In this document: positions 37,029 to 45,744 of the stretch, in pieces
Layout: the number at the start of each line of letters is the position of its first letter
Numbering within the stretch: the first letter of the stretch is position 1
Assembly (NCBI RefSeq): GCF_003252755.1
Contig: NZ_QEPT01000002.1
Location: forward strand, 1 to 64,000
DNA: 64,000 bases
Source of the DNA: Haemophilus parainfluenzae
GTDB lineage: Bacteria; Pseudomonadota; Gammaproteobacteria; Enterobacterales; Pasteurellaceae
Direction: 5' to 3'
Made by a program: the position numbers and the translations under genes
The notes under the pieces: generated by a model
The model's database searches: none
What the model saw: the letters and a program-made list of their open reading frames with translations, nothing else
Told to the model about the DNA's origin: nothing

Positions 37029-37663
37029 TGGATGGCTACACATTATTAGGCTTGAAATTGGCCATGGGTATTATTGGACTGGTACTCCAAATTAACTTAA
37101 TGGGAAAAGGTAACCTTGCACCGACTTCCGCGATGGATCAGGTACAAAACTATGTGCTAGGTGGCATTATTGGTGGTGTGATTTATAGCGATAGTATTGG
37201 GGTATTCCAGTTCTCTCTCGTGCTCGTGCTTTGGACATTATTGGTTTTTACCCTCCGTTTTATCAAAAATCATAACAAATTAGTTAAATCTTTGATTGAT
37301 GGTAAACCTGTTTGGGTGATTTCAAACGGCAAGGTAAAAACTGCTGAATGTATGAAAAACAGTATTACTGCTAATGACCTCATGTTTAAGTTACGTGCTG
37401 CCGGTATTTATGAAATCAAAACGGTTAAACGTGCGGTATTTGAACAAAATGGACAACTTTCGATTATTCGATACGGTGATGATGATTTACGTTATCCATT
37501 AATTATTGATGGACAATTAGATGATGATGTTTTAGAAATTATTGATCGTGATGAAGAATGGGTTAAAGCTGAGTTAGAAAAACAGAACATAACGATTGAG
37601 CAAGTGTATATTGGCGAATACTTGAATGGTCAGTTAGTGGCACATGTATATGAAAACAAATAA
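37028..37663 (+). CDS. DUF421 (YetF-like) family membrane protein
   Basis: 211 aa. About three transmembrane helices in the first 80 residues (including VLGGIIGGVIY), then a soluble domain with GKPVWVISNGKVKTAECMKNSIT. The latter corresponds to the beta-rich cytoplasmic domain of YetF/YcaP-type DUF421 proteins. Function unknown; Bacillus relatives are linked to spore and envelope properties. Coupled to the DUF3290 gene by TAATG with AAGGAGG upstream. Confidence 0.8.
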   Translation: MDGYTLLGLKLAMGIIGLVLQINLMGKGNLAPTSAMDQVQNYVLGGIIGGVIYSDSIGVFQFSLVLVLWTLLVFTLRFIKNHNKLVKSLIDGKPVWVISNGKVKTAECMKNSITANDLMFKLRAAGIYEIKTVKRAVFEQNGQLSIIRYGDDDLRYPLIIDGQLDDDVLEIIDRDEEWVKAELEKQNITIEQVYIGEYLNGQLVAHVYENK

Positions 37664-37666
37664 AAG

Positions 37667-37698
37667 AGACCGCACCTTAAAAGTGCGGTCTTTTTTTC
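37667..37698. terminator. USS-based terminator after the DUF421 gene
   Basis: A 9-bp stem (AGACCGCAC 37667-37675, GTGCGGTCT 37683-37691) followed by a T tract. The right arm holds an exact USS. It lies between the convergent DUF421 and tyrP genes. Confidence 0.9.
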
Positions 37699-37705
37699 GC
37701 TCATT

Positions 37706-38920
37706 TTAACCGACAACAAAAGGTAAATAACCCGCTCGGATGGCAAAAGGAATTGAAGTAATAATCACCCCAAGCACCAATACAAGTACTAACAATGCTT
37801 TACCGCCCCACACTCTGTATGGCAAGTTAGGATGAATCGCACGTGCTTTCCAAACTAATGCTACCGGTAAAACCACTGCGTAGAACGCAAACATTTGACC
37901 AGCATAACCCAGAGCGAGAATAAAACCTTCCGGATAGAAAAGGGAGAAAAGCACTGGTGGAATAAAGGTCATTAAACCCAATGAAATGCGCCCTGCATGA
38001 ATATTAAAAGATTGTTTGAGCAAGTCTTCAATACATTCTAATAAACCTAATGCCACCCCTAAGAATGAAGTGACCAATGCTAAAGTGGAGAAGATTTTTA
38101 CCGCATTCGCAATAATTGGGCTTTGGGTGATTTCTAAGGTTGCTTTCACCAAGCCATTTAACGTGGCGTCTTCACGTAAAATTTGTAAAAACTCATTTTG
38201 GCTGAGTAAGCCGTGCGTAGAAAGCTGCCATAAAAAGTAAGCAAATAATGTGATGCCAGAACCCACTAAAATCGCAATGCGTAAGGATTTTACATTACCG
38301 TCTAAGTATTTATTTAAACTTGGAATGGAACCGTGGAAACCAAATGCCGTGAAAAATACAGGGCTTGCAGAAATAATTAAAGCGTTATCAATTGGCATCG
38401 CCATTAAGTTATCAAATTTGATGTTCGGTAGCATTAACGCGAGCACTAAGATAAAAGCAGCAATCATCACAAAGAATAATACGCGATTGATTTTGTCCAC
38501 ACTGTGTGTGCCGATGACAATAAAACTACCGAAGAAAATGGTGAATACAAGCACCGCGATTTTGTTCATGGTGTCTTTATCGCCCATGGCTGGGAGTAAA
38601 TCCATTAATAAGGAACCACCACCACTTACGTAAGCGGCAATTAAGGCATATAAGAAGACAATTAAAACAGCGGTGGAAATAATTCGCCCTGCTTTACCAA
38701 AATATTGTGCAGCAAGTGTACCGATCCCTGCATCGCTGTCAGCGGTTTGATACAGTTCAACGAATAAAAGTGCGGTGAAAGTGAGCACCGCCCACAAGCC
38801 AATTAATAAGAAAACCGTCGCCGTTAAGCCAATCCCTGCAGAGGTGAGCGGCATTGCCAGCATCCCCGCACCAATCATGGTTCCAGCAACAAGTAAGGTA
38901 CTTCCTACAGTCTTGTTCAT
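37706..38920 (-). CDS. tyrP: Tyrosine/tryptophan permease, TyrP-like (HAAAP family)
   Basis: 404 aa with about 11 transmembrane helices. It imports aromatic amino acids by proton symport across the inner membrane. The conserved opening GSTLLVAGTMIGAGMLAMPL and the mid-protein AFGFHGSIPSLNKY are hallmarks of the HAAAP family. Length and motif pattern are nearest the tyrosine-specific TyrP branch, and tandem TyrR boxes upstream support a regulated aromatic transporter. Mtr-type tryptophan transport cannot be excluded. Confidence 0.87.
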   Translation of the reverse strand: MNKTVGSTLLVAGTMIGAGMLAMPLTSAGIGLTATVFLLIGLWAVLTFTALLFVELYQTADSDAGIGTLAAQYFGKAGRIISTAVLIVFLYALIAAYVSGGGSLLMDLLPAMGDKDTMNKIAVLVFTIFFGSFIVIGTHSVDKINRVLFFVMIAAFILVLALMLPNIKFDNLMAMPIDNALIISASPVFFTAFGFHGSIPSLNKYLDGNVKSLRIAILVGSGITLFAYFLWQLSTHGLLSQNEFLQILREDATLNGLVKATLEITQSPIIANAVKIFSTLALVTSFLGVALGLLECIEDLLKQSFNIHAGRISLGLMTFIPPVLFSLFYPEGFILALGYAGQMFAFYAVVLPVALVWKARAIHPNLPYRVWGGKALLVLVLVLGVIITSIPFAIRAGYLPFVVG

Positions 38921-38936
38921 TTTACTTTCCTTTAAT

Positions 38937-38977
38937 TGTAATAATAAGTTTACGATGATTGTATTTTAATCTTTACA
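38937..38977. promoter_or_regulatory. Tandem TyrR boxes upstream of tyrP
   Basis: Box A, TGTAAT-AATAAG-TTTACG (38937-38954). Box B, TGTATT-TTAATC-TTTACA (38960-38977). Consensus is TGTAAA-N6-TTTACA: box A matches 10 of 12, box B 10 of 12. Centres are 23 bp apart. Box B also overlaps a separate palindrome at 38971-38987. Confidence 0.6.
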
Positions 38978-38987
38978 CTGTGTAAAG
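38971..38987. promoter_or_regulatory. 17-bp perfect palindrome upstream of tyrP
   Basis: CTTTACAC-T-GTGTAAAG, perfectly symmetric. Its half-sites resemble TyrR half-boxes in the opposite arrangement. It may be a separate operator. Confidence 0.5.
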
Positions 38988-39096
38988 TAGGGAAAACAAA
39001 ATTCTTCTACAAAATGTACGGTAGAAATGACCGTACTTTCCCGATAAAATAGCCGGCAAATCAATTAAGACGAGAGACAATAGTAGGAGAGCGCTT

Positions 39097-39960
39097 ATGA
39101 TTTATAGTATGACAGCCTTTGCACGCCTTGAAATCAAGAAAGCTTGGGGCGATGCAGTTTGGGAAATTCGTTCGGTTAACCAACGTTATTTGGAAAACTT
39201 TTTCCGCTTGCCAGAGCAATTTAGAGGCTTGGAAAATGCTTTGCGTGAGAAACTTCGTCAAAATCTCACTCGCGGTAAAATTGAATGTTCATTGCGTATT
39301 GATAGCAAAAAACAAGCAGCGGCTGAACTCAATTTAAATAAAGAGTTGGCGAATCAAGTTATTCAATCTTTACAATGGATTAAGGCGCAAGCTGGTGAAG
39401 GGGAAATCAATTTAGCAGATGTATTGCGTTATCCTGGCGTGGTGGAAGCGGCTGAGCAGGATTTAGATACCATCAGTCAAGATTTGTTGACAGCTTTTGA
39501 TGAGTTGTTGGTGGAATTTATTGCAATGCGTGGCCGTGAAGGCGAAAAATTGCAAGCCATTATTCAACAACGTCTTGATGGCATCACCGTGGAGGCTGAA
39601 AAAGTGCGGTCACAAATGCCAGCGGTTTTACAATGGCAACGTGAGCGTTTATTACAGCGTTTTGAAGAAGCGCAGATTCAACTTGATCCACAACGTGTCG
39701 AACAAGAAATGATTTTATTGGCGCAACGTGTGGATGTGGCGGAAGAATTAGATCGTTTGCAAATGCACGTGAAAGAAACCAATAATATCTTGAAAAAAGG
39801 CGGGGCAGTGGGCCGTAAATTGGACTTTATGATGCAAGAGTTGAATCGTGAATCTAACACGTTGGCATCAAAGTCCATTAATGCAGACATCACTGCTTCC
39901 GCCGTGGAATTAAAAGTATTAATCGAACAAATGCGTGAGCAAATTCAAAACCTTGAATAG
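39097..39960 (+). CDS. yicC: YicC/YloC family endoribonuclease
   Basis: 287 aa. In E. coli YicC is an endoribonuclease that affects small RNA turnover (RyhB) together with PNPase. The N-terminal domain begins MIYSMTAFARLEIKK and contains VNQRYLENFFRLPEQ. The C-terminal DUF1732-type domain carries the acidic VEQEMILLAQRVDVAEELDRL and the ending REL-x-RE-x-NTLASKS. AGGAG precedes the ATG. ygfZ follows after 8 bp. A USS lies inside at 39602. Confidence 0.93.
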   Translation: MIYSMTAFARLEIKKAWGDAVWEIRSVNQRYLENFFRLPEQFRGLENALREKLRQNLTRGKIECSLRIDSKKQAAAELNLNKELANQVIQSLQWIKAQAGEGEINLADVLRYPGVVEAAEQDLDTISQDLLTAFDELLVEFIAMRGREGEKLQAIIQQRLDGITVEAEKVRSQMPAVLQWQRERLLQRFEEAQIQLDPQRVEQEMILLAQRVDVAEELDRLQMHVKETNNILKKGGAVGRKLDFMMQELNRESNTLASKSINADITASAVELKVLIEQMREQIQNLE

Positions 39961-39968
39961 GAAAAATC

Positions 39969-40808
39969 ATGGCAACATTTATTTCATTAAACCACTATGA
40001 TTTGGTAGAGGTGGCGGGTGTGGATGCGGAGAAATATCTGCAAGGTCAATTAACTTGTGATGTGGTGCATTTAGCAGCTGGTACTTCAACGCTTACAGCA
40101 CATTGTGATCCGAAAGGCAAAATGAACTCGTTGTTCCGCTTAATTAAGCTTTCAGCAGAGCAGTTTTTGATTTTAATGCCGAAAGCTTTATTGGCTCCAC
40201 TCGATCATTTAAAAAAATATGCGGTGTTTTCAAAAGTCACTTTCCAAGTGTTGGATTGGCAAATTGTCGGCTTGATTGGTGAAAAGTACGGTCGAATTCA
40301 TGCGCAGATTGAATTAGATATTGATGAAAATCGCGCAATTTTGATCAATCCTACATCGTTAGATGTCACCTTTAATGGCGATAAAAAACAATGGCTTTGT
40401 GCGGATATTCAAGCAGGCCTACCAAGCTTGAGTGCGGAAACGCAAAATGAATTTATCCCACAGGCATTAAATCTACAAGCTATCGAACAAGCGATTTCTT
40501 TTACTAAAGGCTGTTATATCGGGCAAGAAACTGTCGCGCGTGCCAAATATCGTGGCGCCAATAAACGAGCGATGTATGTGCTTTCGGGGGAAACCACAGT
40601 TACCCCGAAAATCGGTAGCGAAATTGAAATGCAGTTAGATACGGCTTGGCGTAAAACGGGCTCGATCGTAAGTGCGGTCAATTTTGACGGTGTTTTATGG
40701 TTACAAGTGGTGATGAACAACGATTTAGAAGAAGGGACGCATTTCCGTTTACCTGAAGATGGAACAGTTCTGAAAATTGAATCTCTTCCTTATTCCATAA
40801 ACAACTAA
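39969..40808 (+). CDS. ygfZ: Folate-binding Fe-S assembly/repair protein YgfZ
   Basis: 279 aa, GcvT-like fold. YgfZ supports synthesis or repair of certain Fe-S enzymes, including the tRNA thiolase MiaB. The diagnostic KGCYIGQE motif with its reactive Cys is present near residue 180 and is followed by VARAKYRG. It lies directly after yicC and is followed by a terminator. Cytoplasmic. Confidence 0.93.
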   Translation: MATFISLNHYDLVEVAGVDAEKYLQGQLTCDVVHLAAGTSTLTAHCDPKGKMNSLFRLIKLSAEQFLILMPKALLAPLDHLKKYAVFSKVTFQVLDWQIVGLIGEKYGRIHAQIELDIDENRAILINPTSLDVTFNGDKKQWLCADIQAGLPSLSAETQNEFIPQALNLQAIEQAISFTKGCYIGQETVARAKYRGANKRAMYVLSGETTVTPKIGSEIEMQLDTAWRKTGSIVSAVNFDGVLWLQVVMNNDLEEGTHFRLPEDGTVLKIESLPYSINN

Positions 40809-40838
40809 ATATATTGTCTTTTAATCTATTTTAAACTT

Positions 40839-40880
40839 AAAAATCCTTGGCGAAGTCAATCTTTGCAAAGGATTTTTTTA
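40839..40880 (+). terminator. Terminator after ygfZ
   Basis: A stem of about 10 bp (AAAAATCCTT with AAGGATTTTT) enclosing a ~19-base loop that has its own short GC/GC pairing, then a T tract. Confidence 0.8.
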
Positions 40881-40948
40881 TTATGCCTTTTGTAATGAAA
40901 ATTTGTTTTCTAGCACAATTTCTGTATTTTTGTCAGATTTTTTGAATA

Positions 40949-41009
40949 GTTAAAAAAATGTTACAAGGATAAAAGGGAAATGTTAAAAAATTATGAGATC
41001 TTTGTCACA
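40949..41009 (+). promoter_or_regulatory. Candidate ArcA repeats and CRP site upstream of lldP
   Basis: GTTA-type direct repeats start at 40949 (GTTAA), 40960 (GTTAC) and 40982 (GTTAA). The spacings of 11 and 22 bp are the helical-turn spacing used by ArcA. At 40994-41009, TGAGA-TCTTTG-TCACA matches the CRP core at 9 of 10 positions. About 90 bp separate this from the lldP start. Confidence 0.5.
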
Positions 41010-41099
41010 TTTTCAATAAATTTCACTTAATAGGGTATAGGTTTTTTCTTTAAAACCCATAGAATACGCACAATTTTTAGTTATGTAAGAGGAGTAAGT

Positions 41100-42701
41100 A
41101 TGACCCTATCTTTTATTCTTAGTGTTTTTCCGATCATCCTGTTGATCTATTTAATGGTAAAGCGTAATGCATTACCTTCTTATGTTGCATTACCTTGGAT
41201 TGCAACTTTAGTAATGGGGGTTCATCTTCTTCATTTTAATACTGATATAGTGACAATTAGTGCGAATGTGACTGCAGCAATTGTGGCTGTTCAAACGCCA
41301 ATTACTGTTATTTTTGGCGCAATTCTCTTTAACAAATTTTCAGAAGTATCTGGCGCAACTGATACGATGCGTAAATGGTTAGGCAATATTAACCCAAACC
41401 CAGTTGCACAATTAATGATTATCGGTTGGGCATTTGCTTTTATGATTGAGGGGGCAAGTGGCTTTGGTACACCAGCAGCGATTGCAGCGCCAATTTTAAT
41501 GGGGTTAGGTTTTAATCCATTAAAAGTCGCCATGTTAGCTTTAGTGATGAATTCGGTTCCGGTTTCTTTTGGGGCGGTAGGTACACCAACTTGGTTCGGT
41601 TTTGGTCCATTAAAATTAGATTCAAAATCGATTCTTGAAATTGGTTCGATGACAGCGTTTATCCACTCCATTGCGGCATTAGTGATTCCATTGATGGCAT
41701 TACGCATCATGGTGACCTGGAAAGAAATTCGTCAAAATATTGTTTTCATTTATATCAGCGTATTCTCTTGCGTGATTCCTTACTTCTTAATTGCACAATT
41801 TAACTATGAGTTCCCATCATTAGTTGGTGGCGCAATTGGTCTCTTTATTTCTGTGTTTGTGGCAAATAAAGGTATTGGTTTAGAGAAAGTTGAAAACAAG
41901 TTAGATAATAATGCTGTTAGCGCAGGCCAAGTTGCTAAAGCATTACTACCAACCGGTTTATTAATTTTATTCTTAATCGTTACACGTATTCCTGAGTTAG
42001 GCTTAAAAGGCTTAATGAATAACAAAGATGTGTGGTTCTCCACAGCGTTAGGTTCATTAGGCACATTTGAAGTCAGCAAAGGTTTAATTTTTAGTTTGAA
42101 AAATATCTTCGGTTCAGAAGTGAGTGAAAGCTATAAACTTCTTTATGTACCTGCTTTAATTCCATTTGTAATTACTGTATTAATTTCATTACCAATTTTC
42201 GGAGTGAACTTCAGTAGAACAAAAGGCATTTTTAGTACAAGCTTAAGCCAAGTAAAAAATCCATTTATTGCCTTAATGGGGGCCTTAGTGATGGTAAACT
42301 TGATGTTAGTGGGTGGCGAGCATTCTATGGTAAAAATCATAGGTCGTACCTTTGCAGAAGTTACCGGTAGTGACTGGACAATCTTCTCATCCTTCTTAGG
42401 TGCTGTAGGCGCATTTTTCTCAGGTTCAAATACCGTATCTAACTTAACATTCGGTAGCGTACAATTATCGACAGCAGAAACCACAGGTTTATCTGTGACT
42501 TTAATTCTTGCGTTACAATCAGTAGGTGGTGCGATGGGTAATATGGTATGTATTAATAATATCGTAGCAGTTTCTTCCGTATTGAATATTCAAAACAAAG
42601 AAGGAACAATCATTAAGACTACGATTGTACCTATGGTAGTTTACGGTATCATTGCAGCCCTTTGTGCAAGTTTTTTAATTCCGCTATTCTATGCGCTCTA
42701 A
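41100..42701 (+). CDS. lldP: L-lactate permease
   Basis: 533 aa with about 13 transmembrane helices. LctP-family proton symporter for L-lactate. The conserved [24 protein letters not shown] near residue 105-130, the VGTPTWFGFG loop and the C-terminal SNTVSNLTFG and GGAMGNMVCINNIVA segments are typical. AGAGGAG precedes the ATG. It is followed by a terminator and then by lutABC, which oxidises the imported lactate to pyruvate. Confidence 0.95.
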   Translation: MTLSFILSVFPIILLIYLMVKRNALPSYVALPWIATLVMGVHLLHFNTDIVTISANVTAAIVAVQTPITVIFGAILFNKFSEVSGATDTMRKWLGNINPNPVAQLMIIGWAFAFMIEGASGFGTPAAIAAPILMGLGFNPLKVAMLALVMNSVPVSFGAVGTPTWFGFGPLKLDSKSILEIGSMTAFIHSIAALVIPLMALRIMVTWKEIRQNIVFIYISVFSCVIPYFLIAQFNYEFPSLVGGAIGLFISVFVANKGIGLEKVENKLDNNAVSAGQVAKALLPTGLLILFLIVTRIPELGLKGLMNNKDVWFSTALGSLGTFEVSKGLIFSLKNIFGSEVSESYKLLYVPALIPFVITVLISLPIFGVNFSRTKGIFSTSLSQVKNPFIALMGALVMVNLMLVGGEHSMVKIIGRTFAEVTGSDWTIFSSFLGAVGAFFSGSNTVSNLTFGSVQLSTAETTGLSVTLILALQSVGGAMGNMVCINNIVAVSSVLNIQNKEGTIIKTTIVPMVVYGIIAALCASFLIPLFYAL

Positions 42702-42713
42702 AATAGAGGCAAA

Positions 42714-42745
42714 AAGCAACCGCACTTTGTGGGCGGTTGCTTAAC
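42714..42745 (+). terminator. USS-containing terminator after lldP
   Basis: A 10-bp stem (AAGCAACCGC/GCGGTTGCTT, 42714-42742) with a USS running from the left arm into the loop. The T tract is short, so read-through into lutABC is possible. Confidence 0.7.
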
Positions 42746-42797
42746 TTTTATCGAATATTTTACTTTTTATTTTCTATTATTGTTGGAGTAATTATTT

Positions 42798-43529
42798 ATG
42801 AACGTAAATTTCTACGTTACTTGTATAGCCGACGTAGTAAAGAGCGGTGTGGCAAAAAACACCGTATTACTACTGGAAAAACTCGGTTGTAATGTTATCT
42901 TCCTTGAAAAACAAGGCTGTTGTGGGCAACCGGCATTAAACAGTGGTTACACCAAACAAGCCATCTCAGGCATGAAAAACTTAGTCGAAACCTTTGAAGT
43001 GAACGATTATCCCATCGTTGCCCCTGCAGGTTCCTGTGTTTATGCTATCAAAAACTATCCTGACTATTTCACTAAAGTTGGTGAGTTAGATTGGGCTGAG
43101 CGAGCGAAAAAGGTCGTTTCACGTTTCTGTGATTTAACGGATTTCATCGTCAATAAATTAGGTGTAACAGATGTTGGCGCCTATTTGCCAGGTAAAGCGG
43201 TTTATCATCCTTCTTGTAGTCTTACTCGTAAATTAGGCATTGTTGATGAACCAATCACTCTCTTGAAAGGTGTAAAAGGGTTAGATCTTCTTCCTATTCA
43301 TAATCAACAAACTTGCTGTGGCTTTGGTGGAACTTTCTCTGTGAAAATGGCAGAGATTTCTGGCGAAATGGTGAAAGAAAAAGTTGAGCATATTGAAGAG
43401 GTTGAACCACAATATTTAATCGGTGCAGATGTAAGTTGTTTATTAAATATTGGTGGTCGTTTACAACGCGAAGGCAGCAAGATCAAAGTGATGCACATTG
43501 CGGAAGTATTAATGCAAGGGGAGAAATAA
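42798..43529 (+). CDS. lutA: L-lactate oxidation Fe-S subunit LutA/LldE
   Basis: 243 aa. Two CCG domains with Cys clusters, QGCCGQPALNSGY near residue 40 and QTCCGFGGTFS near 170, place it in the LutA/LldE/GlpC-like group. In this group the CCG motifs hold an Fe-S or redox site. It acts with LutB and LutC as a flavin-independent L-lactate oxidation complex feeding the respiratory chain. lutB starts 1 bp after its stop codon. Confidence 0.93.
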   Translation: MNVNFYVTCIADVVKSGVAKNTVLLLEKLGCNVIFLEKQGCCGQPALNSGYTKQAISGMKNLVETFEVNDYPIVAPAGSCVYAIKNYPDYFTKVGELDWAERAKKVVSRFCDLTDFIVNKLGVTDVGAYLPGKAVYHPSCSLTRKLGIVDEPITLLKGVKGLDLLPIHNQQTCCGFGGTFSVKMAEISGEMVKEKVEHIEEVEPQYLIGADVSCLLNIGGRLQREGSKIKVMHIAEVLMQGEK

Positions 43530-43530
43530 G

Positions 43531-44943
43531 ATGTCATTGAAAACCAGTAATCTTCCTTTTAAAGCGCGTGTCGATCATGAAGTGCATAACACCATCATGC
43601 GTAAAGCGGTGGTGAAAGCTCAAGAAACTATTGGGGCTAACCGTCAAAAAATGGTGGACGAATTAGGTCATTGGGAAGAATGGCGTGATTTATCTAAACA
43701 GATTCGTAACCATGTTTTAGCTAATTTAGATGCTTATTTGTATCAATTAAGCGAAAAAGTGATGGGAAATGGCGGTAAAGTGTATTTTGCTGAAACGGCT
43801 GAAGAAGCGAGTGCTTATATTCGCAAAGTAGCATTAGAGAAAAATGCGAAGAAAATCGTAAAATCCAAATCCATGGTGACAGAAGAAATCGGTTTAAACG
43901 AAGTGCTTGAAAAAGAGGGCATGCAAGTGATCGAAACCGATTTGGGTGAATATCTATTACAAATTTCAGGTGATAAACCATCCCATATCGTTGTGCCTGC
44001 AATTCACAAAGATCGTCACCAAATCCGCAAAGATTTATCTGAAAAACTCGGTTATGAAGGTGAGGAAACGCCTGAAGATATGACGCGTTTCGTACGTGAA
44101 AAAATTCGTCAAGATTTTTTAGAAGCTGATATCGGTATCAGTGGTTGTAACTTTGCTGTAGCGGAAACTGGCTCAGTTTGTTTAGTGACAAACGAAGGTA
44201 ACTTACGTTTAGCGACGACCTTACCAAAAACACATATTGCCGTGATGGGAATGGAGCGTTTAGCGCCGACTTTCCAAGAGGTGGATGTGTTAATTACGAT
44301 GCTTGCTCGTAGTGCGGTAGGGGCGAAATTAACTGGTTATAACACTTGGTTAACCGGTCCTCGTCTTGCTGGTGAAACCGACGGTCCTGAAGAATTCCAT
44401 TTGGTTATTGTGGATAATGGCCGTTCAGATATTTTAGCGTCTGAATTCCAAGAAGTTTTACGTTGTATCCGTTGCGGTGCTTGTTTGAATACCTGTCCGG
44501 CATATCGTCAAATCGGTGGTCATGGATATGGTTCTATTTACCCAGGTCCAATTGGTGCAGTGATTTCTCCGTTACTAGGTGGCTATGATGAATTCAAAGA
44601 ATTGCCGTATGCTTGTTCTTTATGTAATGCGTGTAATTCGGTCTGCCCGGTGCGTATTCCATTAGCGCAGTTAATCTTAAAACACCGTGAGAAAATGGTA
44701 GAGTTAGGTAAAACTCCCGCGATGGAACGTTTATCTATTTTTGGTTTCACTACAGCCAATGCCAACCCAACACTATGGAAAACAGGTGTGAATATCGGTG
44801 CAAAATTAGCGGGTAAGCTGATCAAAAATGGGAAAGCACCAATTACATTTGGTGCATTGGGTGAATGGACAAAAGCACGAGATTTACCACAAGCAGATGG
44901 CGAAAGCTTCCGTCAATGGTTTAATAATAGAGAGAGAGGGTAA
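43531..44943 (+). CDS. lutB: L-lactate oxidation Fe-S subunit LutB/LldF
   Basis: 470 aa. An N-terminal LUD domain (~residues 60-290), then two ferredoxin-like 4Fe-4S motifs: CIRCGACLNTCPAYRQIGGH (~310-330) and CSLCNACNSVCPVRIPL (~360-377). A helical C-terminus follows. It is the central electron-carrying subunit of the lactate utilisation complex. lutC starts 5 bp downstream, with GAGAGGG before it. Confidence 0.94.
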   Translation: MSLKTSNLPFKARVDHEVHNTIMRKAVVKAQETIGANRQKMVDELGHWEEWRDLSKQIRNHVLANLDAYLYQLSEKVMGNGGKVYFAETAEEASAYIRKVALEKNAKKIVKSKSMVTEEIGLNEVLEKEGMQVIETDLGEYLLQISGDKPSHIVVPAIHKDRHQIRKDLSEKLGYEGEETPEDMTRFVREKIRQDFLEADIGISGCNFAVAETGSVCLVTNEGNLRLATTLPKTHIAVMGMERLAPTFQEVDVLITMLARSAVGAKLTGYNTWLTGPRLAGETDGPEEFHLVIVDNGRSDILASEFQEVLRCIRCGACLNTCPAYRQIGGHGYGSIYPGPIGAVISPLLGGYDEFKELPYACSLCNACNSVCPVRIPLAQLILKHREKMVELGKTPAMERLSIFGFTTANANPTLWKTGVNIGAKLAGKLIKNGKAPITFGALGEWTKARDLPQADGESFRQWFNNRERG

Positions 44944-44948
44944 TAAGC

Positions 44949-45647
44949 ATGGATTTACAAAATCGCGAAAATTTTCTTAATAAATTAGCGGCGAAAATGG
45001 GTAAAGCCCGTGCTATCATACCTGAACCGATGGATGCACCAGTCAATACATACCCAACTGAGCGTTTAACCCATTTAAGTGCGGTTGATTTAGCGAATGA
45101 ATTTATCAATTCTGCGAAAACCATGATGGTGGATGTAAATGTGTGTAGAGAGTCTGATGCAGTACAAACCTTACTTGCTCTCTGTGAAAAATATGGCGGT
45201 GGTGATGTTGTACTTAATTCCGATGAAAGATTGACCGCACTTGGTATTCCTGCGGCGCTTGAAGCGAAATATACTTGCCATACATGGTCACCAGAAACGG
45301 CACAAGATAATATTAGTTTTTCTGAAAAAGCTAATCTTGGTGTGGTTTATGCAGAATATGGTTTGGCGGAAACTGGCGGAATCGTCTTATTCTCTAGCGC
45401 AGATCGTGGACGTTCAGTGAGTTTATTACCTGAAAAATCGATTGTTGTTGTACGTAAAAGCCAAGTACTTCCACGTGTTGCACAAGTGGCGAAAGTATTA
45501 CACGATAAAGCACAACAAGGCGAGCGTATGCCATCTTGTATCAATATTATCTCAGGTCCAAGTTCAACGGCAGATATTGAATTGATTAAAGTGATTGGCG
45601 TACATGGCCCAGTAGCAAAAATCTATTTAGTCATTGACGACTTATAA
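44949..45647 (+). CDS. lutC: L-lactate utilisation protein LutC/LldG
   Basis: 232 aa. Single LUD domain, with YAEYGLAETGGIVLFSS and the ending ISGPSSTADIELIKVIGVHGP, which is characteristic of LutC. It is the third subunit of LutABC. Two USS lie inside (45077, 45234). A strong terminator follows, so the operon is lutABC. Confidence 0.94.
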   Translation: MDLQNRENFLNKLAAKMGKARAIIPEPMDAPVNTYPTERLTHLSAVDLANEFINSAKTMMVDVNVCRESDAVQTLLALCEKYGGGDVVLNSDERLTALGIPAALEAKYTCHTWSPETAQDNISFSEKANLGVVYAEYGLAETGGIVLFSSADRGRSVSLLPEKSIVVVRKSQVLPRVAQVAKVLHDKAQQGERMPSCINIISGPSSTADIELIKVIGVHGPVAKIYLVIDDL

Positions 45648-45662
45648 GAATCATCCATGATG

Positions 45663-45698
45663 AAAAGAGAGAACTACAATGTTCTCTCTTTTTTTATT
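45663..45698 (+). terminator. Terminator after lutC
   Basis: A 12-bp perfect stem (AAAAGAGAGAAC/GTTCTCTCTTTT) with a 6-base loop and a long T tract. Confidence 0.93.
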
Positions 45699-45744
45699 TT
45701 TTTAAAATCCGCTATAATTCTGAAAAACTCACGAATTGAATATT

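Noticed and set aside
45736-45744. TTG start for anmK
   Set aside because: The ATG at 45745 matches the family N-terminus and is the stronger codon.
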